Source: Paenibacillus apiarius
GTDB lineage: Bacteria; Bacillota; Bacilli; Paenibacillales; Paenibacillaceae
Assembly (NCBI RefSeq): GCF_017052585.1
Contig: NZ_JAFFHZ010000001.1
Coordinates: 2,522,501-2,586,500 of the forward strand
DNA length: 64,000 nucleotides
Direction: 5' to 3'
This document shows positions 1 to 10,941 of the stretch, piece by piece; the first letter of the stretch is position 1, and the number at the start of each line of letters is the position of its first letter. The translations under genes and the position numbers were made by a program. The notes beneath the pieces are model-generated. The model had not been told where the DNA came from, ran no database searches, and worked only from the letters and a program-made list of their open reading frames with translations.

Positions 1-1782
<1,782 letters not shown>

Positions 1783-1909
1783 TACTAACACAATTGATTC
1801 TAGAGCAAATGAAACTTTCGCGTTCAGTTTTCAAGGCGCAATGCCTTGTGTATTACTCGTAAATCACTTATAATACGGTGGACATGCGTTATTAGCACCT
1901 TAACTATGT

Positions 1910-1998
1910 GGGGAGATACCCAAGAGGCCGAAGGGGATGCTTTGCTAAAGCATTAGGGTGTAACAGCCGCGAGGGTTCGAATCCCTCTCTCTCCGCCA
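1910..1998 (+). tRNA. tRNA-Ser (GCU)
   Basis: Class II tRNA with a long variable arm. The acceptor GGGGAGA pairs with TCTCTCC, and the anticodon loop TTGCTAA gives GCU. CCA is encoded. It is the first tRNA after the 23S gene. Confidence 0.95.
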
Positions 1999-2021
1999 GA
2001 GTGATTACAAGTTTATAATAT

Positions 2022-2098
2022 GGCGGTGTAGCTCAGCTGGCTAGAGCGTACGGTTCATACCCGTGAGGTCGGGGGTTCGATCCCCTCCGCCGCTACCA
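2022..2098 (+). tRNA. tRNA-Met (CAU), elongator type
   Basis: Complete cloverleaf with acceptor GGCGGTG/CGCCGCT, anticodon loop TTCATAC and encoded CCA. The paired first base and the D-arm are those of elongator tRNA-Met rather than initiator. A tRNA-Ile with modified CAU is less likely. Confidence 0.9.
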
Positions 2099-2128
2099 TT
2101 ACTTTCTTTAATTGAATACTTTAATTGT

Positions 2129-2204
2129 GGACGCTTAGCTCAGCTGGGAGAGCATCTGCCTTACAAGCAGAGGGTCGGCGGTTCGATCCCGTCAGCGTCC
2201 ACCA
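2129..2204 (+). tRNA. tRNA-Val (UAC)
   Basis: Complete cloverleaf with acceptor GGACGCT/AGCGTCC, anticodon loop CTTACAA and encoded CCA. Confidence 0.95.
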
Positions 2205-2210
2205 TATTAT

Positions 2211-2286
2211 GCCGGTGTAGCTCAGTTGGTAGAGCGGCTGACTTGTAATCAGTAGGTCGTGGGTTCGACTCCTATCGCCGGCACCA
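2211..2286 (+). tRNA. tRNA-Thr (UGU)
   Basis: Complete cloverleaf with acceptor GCCGGTG/CGCCGGC, anticodon loop CTTGTAA and encoded CCA. It begins only 6 bases after the tRNA-Val gene. Confidence 0.95.
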
Positions 2287-2295
2287 TTTTCTCAA

Positions 2296-2372
2296 GGAGC
2301 TGTGGTGTAGAGGCCTAACATGCCTGCCTGTCACGCAGGAGAACGCGGGTTCGAATCCCGTCAGCTCCGCCA
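2296..2372 (+). tRNA. tRNA-Asp (GUC)
   Basis: Complete cloverleaf with acceptor GGAGCTG/CAGCTCC, anticodon loop CTGTCAC and encoded CCA. Confidence 0.95.
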
Positions 2373-2425
2373 TTTTTATTTTTGAATGAAGATGGACGAT
2401 ATATAACCGTATTTCAATTAAATAC

Positions 2426-2501
<76 letters not shown>

Positions 2502-2510
2502 TGTAATTAT

Positions 2511-2596
2511 GGAGGATTAGCGAAGTGGCCAAACGCAGCAGACTGTAAATCTGTTCCCGTACGGGTTCGGTGGTTCGAATCCATCATCCTCCACCA
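2511..2596 (+). tRNA. tRNA-Tyr (GUA)
   Basis: Class II tRNA with a long variable arm, acceptor GGAGGAT/ATCCTCC, anticodon loop CTGTAAA and encoded CCA. Confidence 0.95.
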
Positions 2597-2602
2597 TAGT
2601 AA

Positions 2603-2678
2603 GAGCCATTAGCTCAGTTGGTAGAGCACCTGACTTTTAATCAGGGTGTCGAAGGTTCGAGTCCTTCATGGCTCACCA
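2603..2678 (+). tRNA. tRNA-Lys (UUU)
   Basis: Complete cloverleaf with acceptor GAGCCAT/ATGGCTC, anticodon loop CTTTTAA and encoded CCA. It is the last tRNA before the terminator. Confidence 0.95.
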
Positions 2679-2689
2679 GTTATGCCATC

Positions 2690-2716
2690 AACTTCAGTAT
2701 ATGCTGAAGTTTTTTT
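2690..2716 (+). terminator. terminator of the rRNA/tRNA operon
   Basis: The arms AACTTCAG and CTGAAGTT form a hairpin followed by a T run, 12 bases after tRNA-Lys. This is a standard Rho-independent terminator. Confidence 0.9.
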
Positions 2717-2765
2717 GTTTTATACGTTTTTGCACCGTAAGGACATGATATATGAACATGATTAC

Positions 2766-2798
2766 AGCCGGGCTTGAGACAATCAAGCCCGGCTTTTT
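2766..2798 (+). terminator. orphan hairpin terminator upstream of the chitinase gene
   Basis: A 12-bp stem (AGCCGGGCTTGA / TCAAGCCCGGCT) with a TTTTT tail. No gene ends just before it. It resembles the terminator after the chitinase at 4621-4655, including the preceding GAACATG words. The rest of 2799-3046 holds the chitinase 5' region with no other feature that I recognise. Confidence 0.75.
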
Positions 2799-3046
2799 GA
2801 TATGTGCGGATAAATAGAATAATATCCCTTTCTATAGATATTTATCCTTGCAACTATCTCCTGAAAAGTAGTTTATTAGAGATACAACATTTGTGACTAT
2901 ACTTTGAACTTTCGGAGACGTCTTCGGTGCCGCATGCCGAATTACGCAGCATTCCGGAAGCGAATGTCATTCTGACGGGGAGGTGATATTTGGCGGAAGC
3001 CTATCATCCTTAAAGAGCAAGATATCGAATTGATTGAGGGAGGAAT

Positions 3047-4585
3047 ATGATGAAAAATAAGGCAACGAAGAAAAAAACGTTTGTTTTTCTGTTCGTGTTG
3101 ATCCTCTTGTTTTCCTTACTACCTGTAAGCGCTTTTGCAGCGCCGCACTGGTCGCCAAACATCTCTTATCAGACTGGCGATGTGGTCAATTACAGCGGCA
3201 CTGCTTATAAATGCCTGCAGCCTCATACCTCGCTTCCGGGCTGGGAGCCGCCGAACGTGCCTGCACTATGGTCGGCGCAAGGGGGAGGAGATCCCGGCCC
3301 GGAACCGGATACTCAGGCGCCGTCCGCTCCGGCGAATCTCGCTGCTACCGGGTCTGCTTCGACGACCGTTTCGTTAAGTTGGAGCGCAGCTACGGACAAT
3401 GTCGGCGTGACTGGCTACGATGTGTTAAAGAACGGGACGCTTGCCGGAACGACGCCTTCTACTTCCTATACAGTGACGGGGCTGACGCCGAATACGTCTT
3501 ATACGTTCACGGTTAAGGCAAAGGATGCGGCGGACAACGTGTCCGCTGCAAGCAACGCCGTAACCATCACGACCGGCTCTGGAGAGCCGAATCCCAATCC
3601 GATAGCGGAAAAATTACTGATCGGATATTGGCATAATTTCGATAACGGCTCGACCGCCTTGAAGCTAAGAAACATATCGCCGTTGTATGACGTCATTCAA
3701 GTCGCTTTCGCCGAAACGACGGGAGGCGACCGCGCCACATTAAGCTTTACGCCGTACAATGCGACTGTCGCCGAATTCCAATCGGATATTGCCCACCTTC
3801 ACAGTCAGGGCAAAAAGGTGCTTATTTCTATCGGCGGACAGAACGGCTCGGTCGAGCTTCATAACAATACCGACATACAAAATTTTGTGAGTTCTATGAC
3901 GAACATCATTCAAACCTATGGGTTCGACGGGCTTGACATCGACTTGGAGGGCGGCTCGATTTCCCTTGGCGGCGGGGATACGGATTACCGCAATCCGACG
4001 ACACCGAAAATCGTCAACCTGATCACCGCCGTCCGGCAGCTCAGCAACAATATCGGACCGAACTTTATGCTGACAATGGCGCCGGAAACCGCGTACGTGC
4101 AGGGAGGCATCGTTTCATACGCCGGGCCGTGGGGGGCGTACTTGCCCGTTATCCACGGGCTGCGCGATAAGCTGACATTTATTCATGTGCAGCATTATAA
4201 CGCTGGCGGCAACGAGGCGCTGGACGGACGTGTCTATAATCAGGGCACGGCGGATTTCCATGTTGCCATGGCGGAAATGCTGCTGTATGGCTTCCCGATT
4301 AATCGCAATCCGAGCAACATATTCCAACCGCTTCGGGAGGATCAGGTGGCGATCGGCATGCCTTCCGTACCAAGCGCAGCACCGTCAGGCGGGTACACCT
4401 CGGCTGCGGACGTCGCCAAAGCGCTCAAATATCTGGTGAAGGGCACGCCGTATGGAGGAACGTATTCCTTGCAAAGACCGGAAGGTTATCCGAACTTCCG
4501 CGGTGTGATGACCTGGTCGATCAATTGGGATGCGACGAGCGGATACGCGTTCGCCAACAACGTAAAATCGGCTTTCAACTTTTGA
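3047..4585 (+). CDS. secreted modular GH18 chitinase (CBM5/12 - FN3 - GH18)
   Basis: Exported hydrolase predicted to cut chitin or related beta-1,4-GlcNAc chains. The 512-residue protein starts with a lysine-rich Sec signal peptide (about 1-29, ending VSAFA). A small chitin-binding CBM5/12 follows (about 30-80, aromatic-rich, with LPGWEPPNVPALW), then a proline-rich linker, a fibronectin type III domain (about 92-178) and a GH18 TIM barrel (about 188-512). The GH18 signature DGLDIDLE is intact, with catalytic acid Glu301. The start follows a GGGAGG ribosome site; a second ATG directly after it is equally possible. The gene stands alone between two hairpin terminators. A true chitinase is the best guess; a GH18 lysozyme-like specificity cannot be excluded. 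Confidence 0.93.
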   Translation: MMKNKATKKKTFVFLFVLILLFSLLPVSAFAAPHWSPNISYQTGDVVNYSGTAYKCLQPHTSLPGWEPPNVPALWSAQGGGDPGPEPDTQAPSAPANLAATGSASTTVSLSWSAATDNVGVTGYDVLKNGTLAGTTPSTSYTVTGLTPNTSYTFTVKAKDAADNVSAASNAVTITTGSGEPNPNPIAEKLLIGYWHNFDNGSTALKLRNISPLYDVIQVAFAETTGGDRATLSFTPYNATVAEFQSDIAHLHSQGKKVLISIGGQNGSVELHNNTDIQNFVSSMTNIIQTYGFDGLDIDLEGGSISLGGGDTDYRNPTTPKIVNLITAVRQLSNNIGPNFMLTMAPETAYVQGGIVSYAGPWGAYLPVIHGLRDKLTFIHVQHYNAGGNEALDGRVYNQGTADFHVAMAEMLLYGFPINRNPSNIFQPLREDQVAIGMPSVPSAAPSGGYTSAADVAKALKYLVKGTPYGGTYSLQRPEGYPNFRGVMTWSINWDATSGYAFANNVKSAFNF

Positions 4586-4620
4586 GCGCTGAGAACATGA
4601 ACATGGTTATCGGATTATGC

Positions 4621-4655
4621 AGCCGGACTTGAGAACAAACAAGTCCGGTTTTTTT
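4621..4655 (+). terminator. chitinase terminator
   Basis: The stem CCGGACTT / AAGTCCGG is followed by seven T, 35 bases after the chitinase stop. Confidence 0.85.
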
Positions 4656-4764
4656 AATTTTACGAAATCGTTGCAGAAGGATATGGGTCTCTAACGTTAA
4701 ATATATGATACGAAGACAAGAACGGATGAGAGAATGCTTGGTGGTGAAAAACGGAGGGGTCATC

Positions 4765-6420
4765 ATGAGGATTGAAGACTTGCGTTCGGAAAATCTAACA
4801 GATCTGGTTGCTCAGGCACGTCTTGGAGATCGGGAAGCATTCGGCGAATTGGTTCGGCGTCATCGGACCCAGATGCTGACGTGGGCTCGCCGAATTACAG
4901 GAGACGCTGAGACAGCCGAAGATATTGTGCAGGATGCGCTTCTGCAGACGCTGCAAAAGCTTAGCACGCTGAAGGAGCCGGATAAATTCATCCCCTGGCT
5001 GCGCACGATCGTGCGCAATCGCGCTTTGATGGAGTTAAGGAGCTCGGCCAGAGCACGCTTAACCGGATGGACAGGCTGGACAACGGATGACCGTATTGAC
5101 TCGCCGGAGCAGACGATGCATCTGGCACAGCAGGAGGTCGAACGGCGCGCACACCTGATAGACCCTGCAGATGCAGCACTCAAGCGGCAAGCGTTGGCAC
5201 AATTTGAACGGTTGTTCGAACGGCTTGGTGAGCGGGAGCGTGCTGTATTGCTGGCGCATGGATTTGCCGAATTGCCGATCCCGGAGGTGGCCGTCCTGCT
5301 GGGCATGAAGAGCGGCGCCGTCTATACTGCGTTGTCGCGTGCGCGCCGCAAGCTGACGGATGCGAACTTTCAAGCAGAGGTATCTCAATATGTAGCTGGC
5401 CGCCGTCAACGGGGGCTTCAGCGCTCCGGGATGGTAAGCGGGGCAAGATATCACTGGTTCGCTGGCGCGCGCAACACGATGGCCGCTACAATATTGGAGA
5501 CGCTTCTGGCTACGGGCGTGCGCAACGTTTCCTTAGCCGATGTAATGGGGCTCTCTGGGCAAGCATTCAGCCTATACGCGACCCCCGGTATCGGGCTCAG
5601 CAGCGCGTATGCTTTCGATTGGGCGAAGGCCTCGAGATTCGGTTGGGGGAACCTGGGTTACTCGGCAGCCATATTTGGCGGAGCCGGTCTAGCTTTGCAG
5701 CGGCCGGACGATCTTGTTGGAGCAATGGAGCAGATGCAGGATTCTATTGTGCGCGGGACTCCGATTATCGCTTGGAACGTCTCGAGCGCTGAATTCGGCC
5801 TCATCTGCGGATTCGATGACGAAACAGGCGAATGGATGGTGACGGATACGACGGTAAGCGGCAAGCGCTTGCCATATGCCAAGCTCGGTCGCAGTCAACC
5901 GGGTGCCGAATGGTTCGTGGTTATACCAGGCACGCGTTATCCGGTGTCATGGCGGGATTCGCTGCACCGTGTCCTCGCACAAGCCGTTCGCCATATCCGC
6001 GGCCATGAGCAGGCCGTTCTGCCCGATTGCGCAGCCGGATTGAATGCATACGCGACATGGATAGAGGCTTTTCGTGAAAGCAGGACAGCCGAACCGCTAT
6101 CTATTGCGTATCATGCGTCCTATACGGCTGAGGCGAGACGCAATGCAGCGCGGTTCCTGCAGGCACGACTTGCGGACGGCACGATACGTCACGTATGTAA
6201 GGAGACAGAGCCGGCCGTTCATCATGCCCGTGTCAGCTACACCATCGTAGCAGAGGCGTGGACTGCATTATCGCATTTGTTTCCACTGCCCTTCGGAGGC
6301 AATCCGCTTGGACCGGGGCTGGCCGAACGTGCTGTGCGGCTGCTGGAACGGGCGGCGGCGGAAGAGCGGCAAGCGGCGGACGCGTTGGAAGAAGCCGCAG
6401 ATTGGCTGGATCGCAGGTAG
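4765..6420 (+). CDS. ECF-type sigma-70 factor fused to a BtrH/C39-like domain
   Basis: The start ATG is chosen for its GGAGGGG ribosome site; an ORF start 60 bases upstream has no such site. Residues about 10-180 are an ECF sigma factor: region 2 with DIVQDALLQTLQKL and WLRTIVRNRA, and region 4 with LGERERAVLL and PEVAVLLGMKSGAVYTALSR. About 340 further residues follow, far beyond a normal sigma factor of about 180. That part begins GARNTMAATILETLLA, continues with VMGLSGQAFSLYATP, and includes GLICGFDDETGEWMVTD. The pattern recalls the BtrH N-terminal / C39-peptidase-like fold, but the expected Cys position is occupied by Asn-Thr, suggesting ligand binding rather than catalysis. No anti-sigma gene is adjacent. 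The domain call is by eye. Confidence 0.75.
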   Translation: MRIEDLRSENLTDLVAQARLGDREAFGELVRRHRTQMLTWARRITGDAETAEDIVQDALLQTLQKLSTLKEPDKFIPWLRTIVRNRALMELRSSARARLTGWTGWTTDDRIDSPEQTMHLAQQEVERRAHLIDPADAALKRQALAQFERLFERLGERERAVLLAHGFAELPIPEVAVLLGMKSGAVYTALSRARRKLTDANFQAEVSQYVAGRRQRGLQRSGMVSGARYHWFAGARNTMAATILETLLATGVRNVSLADVMGLSGQAFSLYATPGIGLSSAYAFDWAKASRFGWGNLGYSAAIFGGAGLALQRPDDLVGAMEQMQDSIVRGTPIIAWNVSSAEFGLICGFDDETGEWMVTDTTVSGKRLPYAKLGRSQPGAEWFVVIPGTRYPVSWRDSLHRVLAQAVRHIRGHEQAVLPDCAAGLNAYATWIEAFRESRTAEPLSIAYHASYTAEARRNAARFLQARLADGTIRHVCKETEPAVHHARVSYTIVAEAWTALSHLFPLPFGGNPLGPGLAERAVRLLERAAAEERQAADALEEAADWLDRR

Positions 6421-6557
6421 TACAAAGCTGAATGTTACCATTCAAGAACGCCCTCATTAAAATATACGGCGATATGATGTAAGAAATAGCAAGGCAGGCG
6501 CATCCATATGAATGGAGGCTCTTACAGCCGAATCATAACCGTTCAGGAGGAGAAGCT

Positions 6558-7979
6558 ATGAATCGAACGACAATCGCGGCAAAACAAGTTCATCCGGTTA
6601 AAAACCATATCGGTGGGGTATTCATGCATGTCAGCAATATGGAACGCTCCGTAAACTGGTATCACAAGTTATTCGGCCTGCCCAATCGCTCATCTGTAAC
6701 CGACAAGGTGCATGAGATCGCCATGAACGGGGGAAGCGGCCTCGTGCTTGATCAGCACGGATATGATCGGGGACTATCGATGGCAGAACGGCCGATCCTG
6801 ATGCTGCAATCCCCGGACGTGCATGCCGCATACCGATTCGCGAAGCAGAACGGTATACCGATCGAGTGGGAGATTGAACAATATCCGGGTATGGCGTTCT
6901 TCACGCTGCGCGATCCGGATGGCAATCTGCTTATGATTTGCGGCAATCCGGGCGAGACAGTAACCGGTCACGAAGAGGAGCCGGCGGGGACGGCAGCCGT
7001 CCAATACGATGGCGGCGGGACATGGCTTACGGTAAGAGGCAGCTCTACCCAGGGAAGATTGACACCGGAAGGTCTGGCGTTAACGGGCAGAGCGGTAACG
7101 GATGAAACCTTTCACACTCCGATTCGGATAGAGACAACGCTCCGCTTAGAGGCTGGATGCTTGCGTTTGCTATTTGGACCCCATGGTGAATTGACCTTTA
7201 ACTATGGCGCATCTGCAAACGGGGGAGCAGGTGAAGAATTCTACGTCAATCACCCAAGCTTGCATAAGACATTCAGCTATACGGATAAAGGGGCTGTGCC
7301 ATATGGGCAATGGGTGCGCATAGAATGGACGATTCGGGAACGTTCTATGGAAATTCACCTCGACGATCAATTGTTCCATGCTCAAGAAGGTTACTTCGGT
7401 GACACAGTCGGATTAGCCGGCATTGGATGTGACAATGGTCAAGTGACGGTTCGTTCCTTCTTCGCCGAGCCGCTTGCGGTGACCGCAGAAGTGCCTCATC
7501 TGGCCGTCTCAGGCGGTGGAGAGCCAATAGACGAATTGATTCCAGATCAAGTATGTCATCCGGTCATGACGGGAGAAGGACTCTGGTTGTCTTATAATGA
7601 GCACTGGGGAGATGCGCGCACGAAGGCGGAATACCCGGTCCCGTTTCAATGCCGGCTCAACATCCGGACCGATACGAACTCCCTCGTCCTGTATGGAGGC
7701 ACTTCGGCAAAGGTCAAATTTCATACCAGCGGTGCCCTTAGCTTCATCGACCCGGTTACCAAAGAGGAAGCTTGGGCGGAAGGAAAGGGCGTGTTGCCGA
7801 ATAAATGGACGGAAGTGGTATGGACAATGGAATCTGACCGGACGACGATTGCGGTGGATGGAGAAGTTAGGCTGGAGAGATCAGGCGATTTCTCAGGATG
7901 CACCTTCCGCCTTGGGGTTGGACCAGATCAAGGCAGCGCGCTCGTAGTGAATGCGATGGAGGTGGCAAGACTATCTTAA
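6558..7979 (+). CDS. VOC (glyoxalase-fold) domain protein with two lectin-like beta-sandwich domains
   Basis: A 473-residue cytoplasmic protein with no signal peptide. Residues about 16-128 are a VOC/glyoxalase-bleomycin-resistance fold (GGVFMHVSNMERSVNWYHKL, and FFTLRDPDGNLLMICGNPG near its end). Two beta-rich segments follow, about 145-300 and 310-473. Each carries an xGQWVRIEWT- or NKWTEVVWT-like strand, as in concanavalin A-like/LamG-type domains that bind or mimic carbohydrate. The ATG follows AGGAGG at ideal spacing. It lies 137 bases after the sigma-fusion gene on the same strand, with no terminator that I recognise between, so the two may be co-transcribed. The substrate is unknown and this domain combination is uncommon. 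Confidence 0.6.
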   Translation: MNRTTIAAKQVHPVKNHIGGVFMHVSNMERSVNWYHKLFGLPNRSSVTDKVHEIAMNGGSGLVLDQHGYDRGLSMAERPILMLQSPDVHAAYRFAKQNGIPIEWEIEQYPGMAFFTLRDPDGNLLMICGNPGETVTGHEEEPAGTAAVQYDGGGTWLTVRGSSTQGRLTPEGLALTGRAVTDETFHTPIRIETTLRLEAGCLRLLFGPHGELTFNYGASANGGAGEEFYVNHPSLHKTFSYTDKGAVPYGQWVRIEWTIRERSMEIHLDDQLFHAQEGYFGDTVGLAGIGCDNGQVTVRSFFAEPLAVTAEVPHLAVSGGGEPIDELIPDQVCHPVMTGEGLWLSYNEHWGDARTKAEYPVPFQCRLNIRTDTNSLVLYGGTSAKVKFHTSGALSFIDPVTKEEAWAEGKGVLPNKWTEVVWTMESDRTTIAVDGEVRLERSGDFSGCTFRLGVGPDQGSALVVNAMEVARLS

Positions 7980-8111
7980 TGTGCTGCAGCTTGAGACTCT
8001 GAGAGGAGGATCAAGCTGCTTTTATTATGCGAATGGGGATGCTGAAGGAAGACGCTCAGTTATGATACAATGGGACAAAAGAAGACGGACGAATGGGCGG
8101 AGTGAACAGTC

Positions 8112-9224
8112 ATGGAAAAACAAGCTTTGCAGCTGCATATCGAACGAATTCTCGGCAAGAAATTGGTGCCGTTGTCAGTACCTGCCGAAGAGTGGCACGA
8201 TTGGACGAAGGCGCGGGGCAAGGGGCGGCAGCCATCCGCACCTGCCGTTATGCATCAGCGTGACGGCAGGTGGCTGCTGCTATGGAAATCAGGTAAATCG
8301 ACAACAGAACTCATGCAGATAGATGAACCTGCTTTAACGGAACAGGAACGGCAATGGATTGAGCTCGTCCTCTGGATGGAGCACCAGCCGAAGCCTTTGC
8401 ATCCCAGCACGCATGCGGGCGATGAGCAGCAGGCGCTTATGTTGGGGCAATGGATTGCCGAACGGATGAGGGAAGGCGATGGAAGCGCAGAGGTTCCCGA
8501 TACATTTTCCTGGAAAAACAAACTGTTCACTCAAGTCGTACCGTTTCTGCTGGTTGCCGAACATGCGCACCGGGAGGGACCCGGTTATAAGGATTTGTAT
8601 AAATTGATGAAATCCTATTTTGGCGGCGAGCTTATTTTGATTCCGTTATCGGAAAAAGAATGGTTTATTTTATGCCCGGAGCAGCTTACACAAGCAAGCG
8701 AGAGCGATGATGACGATGATGAAAAGGAAACGATGGAAGAACTGCTGACATCGTTCTGTTACGGATTGTATGAACTGCTCGCCAATGAATGGGTGGGTGA
8801 AAGCCATTTTTCTATCGGGTATCCGTTTTCGCCGGTGAAGGGCATGCCCGCCGTCGTCGCCCAGCTGCGGGAAACAATCTATCTCGGGCGAACGTTTCAT
8901 GTGACGGACAATATCCATCTGCCATGGGACCTGCATCTGGAGCGCTTGGTGAACAGCATTCCGGACGAAGTTCGCAAGCAATTCCTGCAACGGGTTGTGA
9001 CGAAGGCGGACAGCTTCACGGATGTGGAGACGATGGCAACGCTTGAAACCTTTTTCCAATACGACTGCAGTGTAAGCGAGACGGCCAAACGATTGTATAT
9101 CCATCGTAATACTTTACTGTACCGACTGGACAAGATAAAGCATGAGACAGGTCTGGATGTGCGCAAATTTACGGACGCCGTATTAGTGAAGCTCATTTTG
9201 CTATTGTACAAAGTCACGAAATAG
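8112..9224 (+). CDS. PucR/CdaR-family transcriptional regulator
   Basis: A 370-residue DNA-binding protein. The C-terminus carries the PucR-type helix-turn-helix: LETFFQYDCSVSETAKRLYI, then HRNTLLYRLDKIKHETGLD at about 315-350. This layout is typical of sugar-diacid/CdaR- and PucR-like regulators. The N-terminal and middle parts resemble the GGDEF-like middle of that family, but I see no known ligand domain. It sits about 100 bases upstream of the MsmX-type ATPase on the same strand, which suggests control of carbohydrate uptake. Start by GGGCGGAGTGA upstream. The effector is unknown. Confidence 0.75.
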   Translation: MEKQALQLHIERILGKKLVPLSVPAEEWHDWTKARGKGRQPSAPAVMHQRDGRWLLLWKSGKSTTELMQIDEPALTEQERQWIELVLWMEHQPKPLHPSTHAGDEQQALMLGQWIAERMREGDGSAEVPDTFSWKNKLFTQVVPFLLVAEHAHREGPGYKDLYKLMKSYFGGELILIPLSEKEWFILCPEQLTQASESDDDDDEKETMEELLTSFCYGLYELLANEWVGESHFSIGYPFSPVKGMPAVVAQLRETIYLGRTFHVTDNIHLPWDLHLERLVNSIPDEVRKQFLQRVVTKADSFTDVETMATLETFFQYDCSVSETAKRLYIHRNTLLYRLDKIKHETGLDVRKFTDAVLVKLILLLYKVTK

Positions 9225-9327
9225 GACATTCATTTTTTGTGCAACTTGTGTATAGTTATTTGTACATGGTTTAGTTAAGATATAAGTAACCGATTTCACG
9301 ATAAACATGTTTAAGGGGGAAACGCAC

Positions 9328-10449
9328 ATGGCAGGCGTACGCTTAGAGCACATTTACAAAAAATATCCGGGTTCCGATAATCCAACAGTTAAGGACATCA
9401 ATCTGGACATCCAAGACAAAGAGTTTCTCGTATTGGTAGGTCCATCCGGTTGCGGTAAATCTACAACGCTTCGTATGATTGCGGGTCTTGAAGAAATATC
9501 CGAAGGTAAATTGTACATTGGCGATCGCCTAGTTAATGATGTGGCTCCAAAAGACCGCGACATCGCGATGGTATTCCAATCCTACGCGTTGTACCCGCAC
9601 ATGAACGTGTATCAGAACATGGCGTTCGGTCTGAAACTTCGTAAATTCAAAAAAGAAGATATCGATAAGCGTGTGCGTGAAGCAGCTCGCATTCTGGATA
9701 TCGAGCACTTGCTTGACCGTAAACCTAAGGCGTTGTCCGGCGGTCAGCGTCAGCGTGTTGCCCTTGGTCGTGCAATCGTCCGTGAACCTCAAGTGTTCTT
9801 GATGGACGAACCGCTTTCCAACTTGGACGCGAAATTGCGCGGTCAAATGCGCTCTGAAATTTCCAAACTGGCAAAACGTCTGCAAACGACAGTTATCTAT
9901 GTAACGCATGACCAGATCGAAGCAATGACGATGGGTGACCGTATCGTTGTTATGAAAGACGGTATCATTCAGCAAGCGGCTGCTCCAGACATCCTGTACA
10001 ATAATCCATTGAACATGTTCGTTGCAGGCTTTATCGGATCCCCGACAATGAACTTTATCAATGGTACGCTGTCCGAAGAAGGCGGCAACTTCCGCTTTAA
10101 AACAACGGGATTGGATGTTGTCGTGCCAGCTGGCAAAGCACAAGTGCTGAAAGAAAAAGGCTTCATCGGCAAAGAAGTTATACTCGGCGTGCGTCCTGAG
10201 GATATCCACGAAGAGCCTGTATTCTTGGAAGCATCGCCTACCAGCATCTTCACCGCTTCCATTGATGTTACGGAGAACATGGGTCATGAAATGTTCCTTT
10301 ACTTGACAGGTATCGGCAAAGAGACGGTTATCGCACGCGTTGACGGCCGTTCCAATTCGAAAGATGGTCAAAACGTGAAGCTTGCCATCGATATGAACAA
10401 AGTTCATGTCTTTGATAAAGACACAGAATTGAACCTGTTCGAAAACTAA
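9328..10449 (+). CDS. msmX: MsmX/UgpC-type sugar ABC transporter ATPase
   Basis: ATP-binding subunit of CUT1 carbohydrate importers. It shows Walker [12 protein letters not shown]-loop [20 protein letters not shown], signature [16 protein letters not shown], Walker [12 protein letters not shown] and a C-terminal TOBE-like regulatory region (about 240-373). The ATG at 9328 is preferred over one at 9307 because AAGGGGGA lies 11 bases before it. The codon choice (CGT, GGT, AAA) differs from the neighbours and suggests high expression. No permease or binding-protein gene is beside it, which fits the known role of MsmX as a shared ATPase. It may serve the ATPase-less importer at 44.8-48.5 kb. Confidence 0.93.
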   Translation: MAGVRLEHIYKKYPGSDNPTVKDINLDIQDKEFLVLVGPSGCGKSTTLRMIAGLEEISEGKLYIGDRLVNDVAPKDRDIAMVFQSYALYPHMNVYQNMAFGLKLRKFKKEDIDKRVREAARILDIEHLLDRKPKALSGGQRQRVALGRAIVREPQVFLMDEPLSNLDAKLRGQMRSEISKLAKRLQTTVIYVTHDQIEAMTMGDRIVVMKDGIIQQAAAPDILYNNPLNMFVAGFIGSPTMNFINGTLSEEGGNFRFKTTGLDVVVPAGKAQVLKEKGFIGKEVILGVRPEDIHEEPVFLEASPTSIFTASIDVTENMGHEMFLYLTGIGKETVIARVDGRSNSKDGQNVKLAIDMNKVHVFDKDTELNLFEN

Positions 10450-10464
10450 TCAACGATTATACTG

Positions 10465-10493
10465 AGGCTAGCCATTCCGGCTAGCCTTTTTTG
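10465..10493 (+). terminator. terminator after the MsmX-type gene
   Basis: GGCTAGCC repeated around ATTCC forms a self-complementary stem followed by TTTTTT, just after the stop codon. Confidence 0.92.
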
Positions 10494-10941
10494 GTTTTTT
10501 TCAAACGTATACGACTGGAAGTGAATTTCCATTGTAAAATATGACAGTGAAATGTGCGGCTTGAGCGGTAAAATGACAAGGAGACTGTATTTGTCCAGTG
10601 GATCAGACTGTTTACCTGCAACCGCTGTGGAATTAGTTCAAACCAGTGTGCGAAATCCGATGAAACCAGCCGTAATGGGATGCGCCGCTGATCCGTTGCA
10701 CAAAATCCAATGGATGATGCGATTGGGGAATTTGGTTGCGGTGTGGCTGTCAACAAGATTTCTAGATTTTTAGCATATAGAATGGTGATATGATGCTTGT
10801 CCCGCTTGCGCTGACATTGCGAGAACTGGCACATTGATCTGTGCGTCATTTTCCTTTACGATGATTACAATGAGGTAAGGGCACTTCGCCCCAAGGGGTA
10901 TACAGATAATGAAGTGCCGCCAGACGAAGGAGTGAACGACG
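10494..10941 (+). other. intergenic region upstream of hprK, no supported gene
   Basis: 448 bases without a convincing gene. A 73-codon ORF at 10552-10773 and one on the other strand lack ribosome sites and family resemblance. The stretch probably carries the hprK promoter and leader. I recognise no riboswitch. Confidence 0.5.

Noticed and set aside
3124-3139. cre-like TGTAAGCGCTTTTGCA in the chitinase gene
   Set aside because: It lies in the signal-peptide codons (VSAFA) and deviates at the last two consensus bases; coding constraint explains it better.
10552-10773. 73-codon ORF upstream of hprK
   Set aside because: No ribosome site, no family resemblance, and an equally long ORF on the opposite strand.
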